From the NCBI GenBank assembly GCA_009602725.1, contig WELB01000021.1:679502-743501 (forward strand): a stretch of DNA of 64,000 nucleotides, read 5' to 3'. Source of the DNA: Spirogloea muscicola. Its lineage: Eukaryota > Streptophyta > Zygnematophyceae > Spirogloeales > Spirogloeaceae. The position numbers and the translations under genes were made by a program. Below the pieces are notes generated by a model. The model had not been told where the DNA came from and did no database searches. It saw nothing but the letters and a program-made list of their open reading frames with translations. This document shows positions 63,640-64,000 of this stretch, in pieces; the first letter of the stretch is position 1; every line of letters begins with the position of its first letter.

Positions 63640-64000
63640 ACGAGGCAGCCCAACCAAGTTGGCAAGTTGTGCCCGGCGAGAGTCGTAAGAAAGAAAGACT
63701 CTTCAGTAGAATGGAATGTGGCTCTCCCAATGGGGGCAAGGTTTGTGAACAGCCAGCCATAAAAGATTGACTATCTTCGAAGGGGCCAAAAGCGCTCTCA
63801 GAGCTTGGCCGGTAGGATGTATTACTCAGTAAGCACGAGTGAGGGCCGCAAATCAGAAAGACTAGAAAGAAAGTGGCTCTGCCAAAGAAAATGGGCGAGG
63901 GTTTTAGGGTAGATGACGACGGCCGTGATTGGTCAGCCCAGTAAGGAATGACAATGTCCGAAGGGGCCAAAAAAACATTAAAGCATGAGAAAGTCAAGCT
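63640..64000 (-). repeat. LINE tails at the window end
   Basis: Minus-oriented tails lie near 63720-63790 (GTGGCTCTCCCAATGGGGGCAAGG, hairpin, then CTTCGAAGGGGCC) and 63890-63975. The window ends inside this repeat cluster. Confidence 0.55.

Overview
This window looks like nuclear DNA of a green-lineage eukaryote, most likely a streptophyte (alga or early land plant). The evidence is spliced genes of plant-type families: a WRKY transcription factor, a NAC factor resembling the SOG1-type branch, and two copies of a DUF579 (IRX15/glucuronoxylan methyltransferase-like) gene. It also has GT-AG introns with pyrimidine tracts and a short interstitial TTTAGGG-type telomere motif. The species cannot be fixed from the sequence.

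Most of the DNA is repetitive. The commonest sequence is the 3' end of 5'-truncated LINE-type (non-LTR) retrotransposons. Many copies keep the last 50-110 codons of the element's ORF, usually ending in Leu-Leu-Thr-Arg-Gly-Tyr-stop. A short non-coding tail follows, carrying a compact hairpin (GGGCTG ... CAGCCC, or GGCCA ... TGGCC in a second subfamily). Dozens of tails, in both orientations and often in series, fill 0-3.3, 11.8-17.3, 32.5-33.2, 47.2-50.3, 54-55 and 57.4-63.9 kb. One reverse transcriptase fragment (55.0-55.6 kb) and one fragment from downstream of the RT (60.3-60.7 kb) are also present.

Layout: 0-3.5 kb LINE tails; 3.5-4.5 kb GA-rich repeat plus an interspersed repeat; 5.2-7.5 kb decayed coding block; 8.2-9.3 kb exons of an unknown membrane protein; 10.4-11.8 kb coding-like segment and GC-rich DNA; 12-17.3 kb LINE tails; 17.7-18.7 kb a three-exon gene for a 207-residue helical protein with a putative N-myristoylation site and C-terminal membrane tail; 18.8-19.9 kb a disrupted unknown gene; 20.6-22.9 kb an old Ty1/copia-like fossil; 23.6-25.5 kb the WRKY gene (minus strand); 27.2-30 kb interspersed repeat, minisatellite and a 239-bp tandem array inside a larger duplication; 30.1-31.1 kb coding-like exons; 32-35 kb LINE tails and a duplicated scrap of the NAC gene; 35.9-37.7 kb exons of two unknown genes; 38-39.3 kb GC-rich DNA and the telomere-like motif; 42.6-45.5 kb the NAC gene (minus); 51.8-56.7 kb two divergently oriented DUF579 copies with unknown ORFs, a GC-rich exon and LINE debris between them; 57.3-59.3 and 61.6-63.6 kb a recent 2-kb direct duplication built of LINE tails.

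The genes do not form a pathway. Exon-intron models rest on reading frame, splice signals and phase agreement; none has transcript support. Several otherwise recognisable genes (both DUF579 copies, the 18.8-kb gene) show frame breaks, which may mean gene decay or sequence errors.
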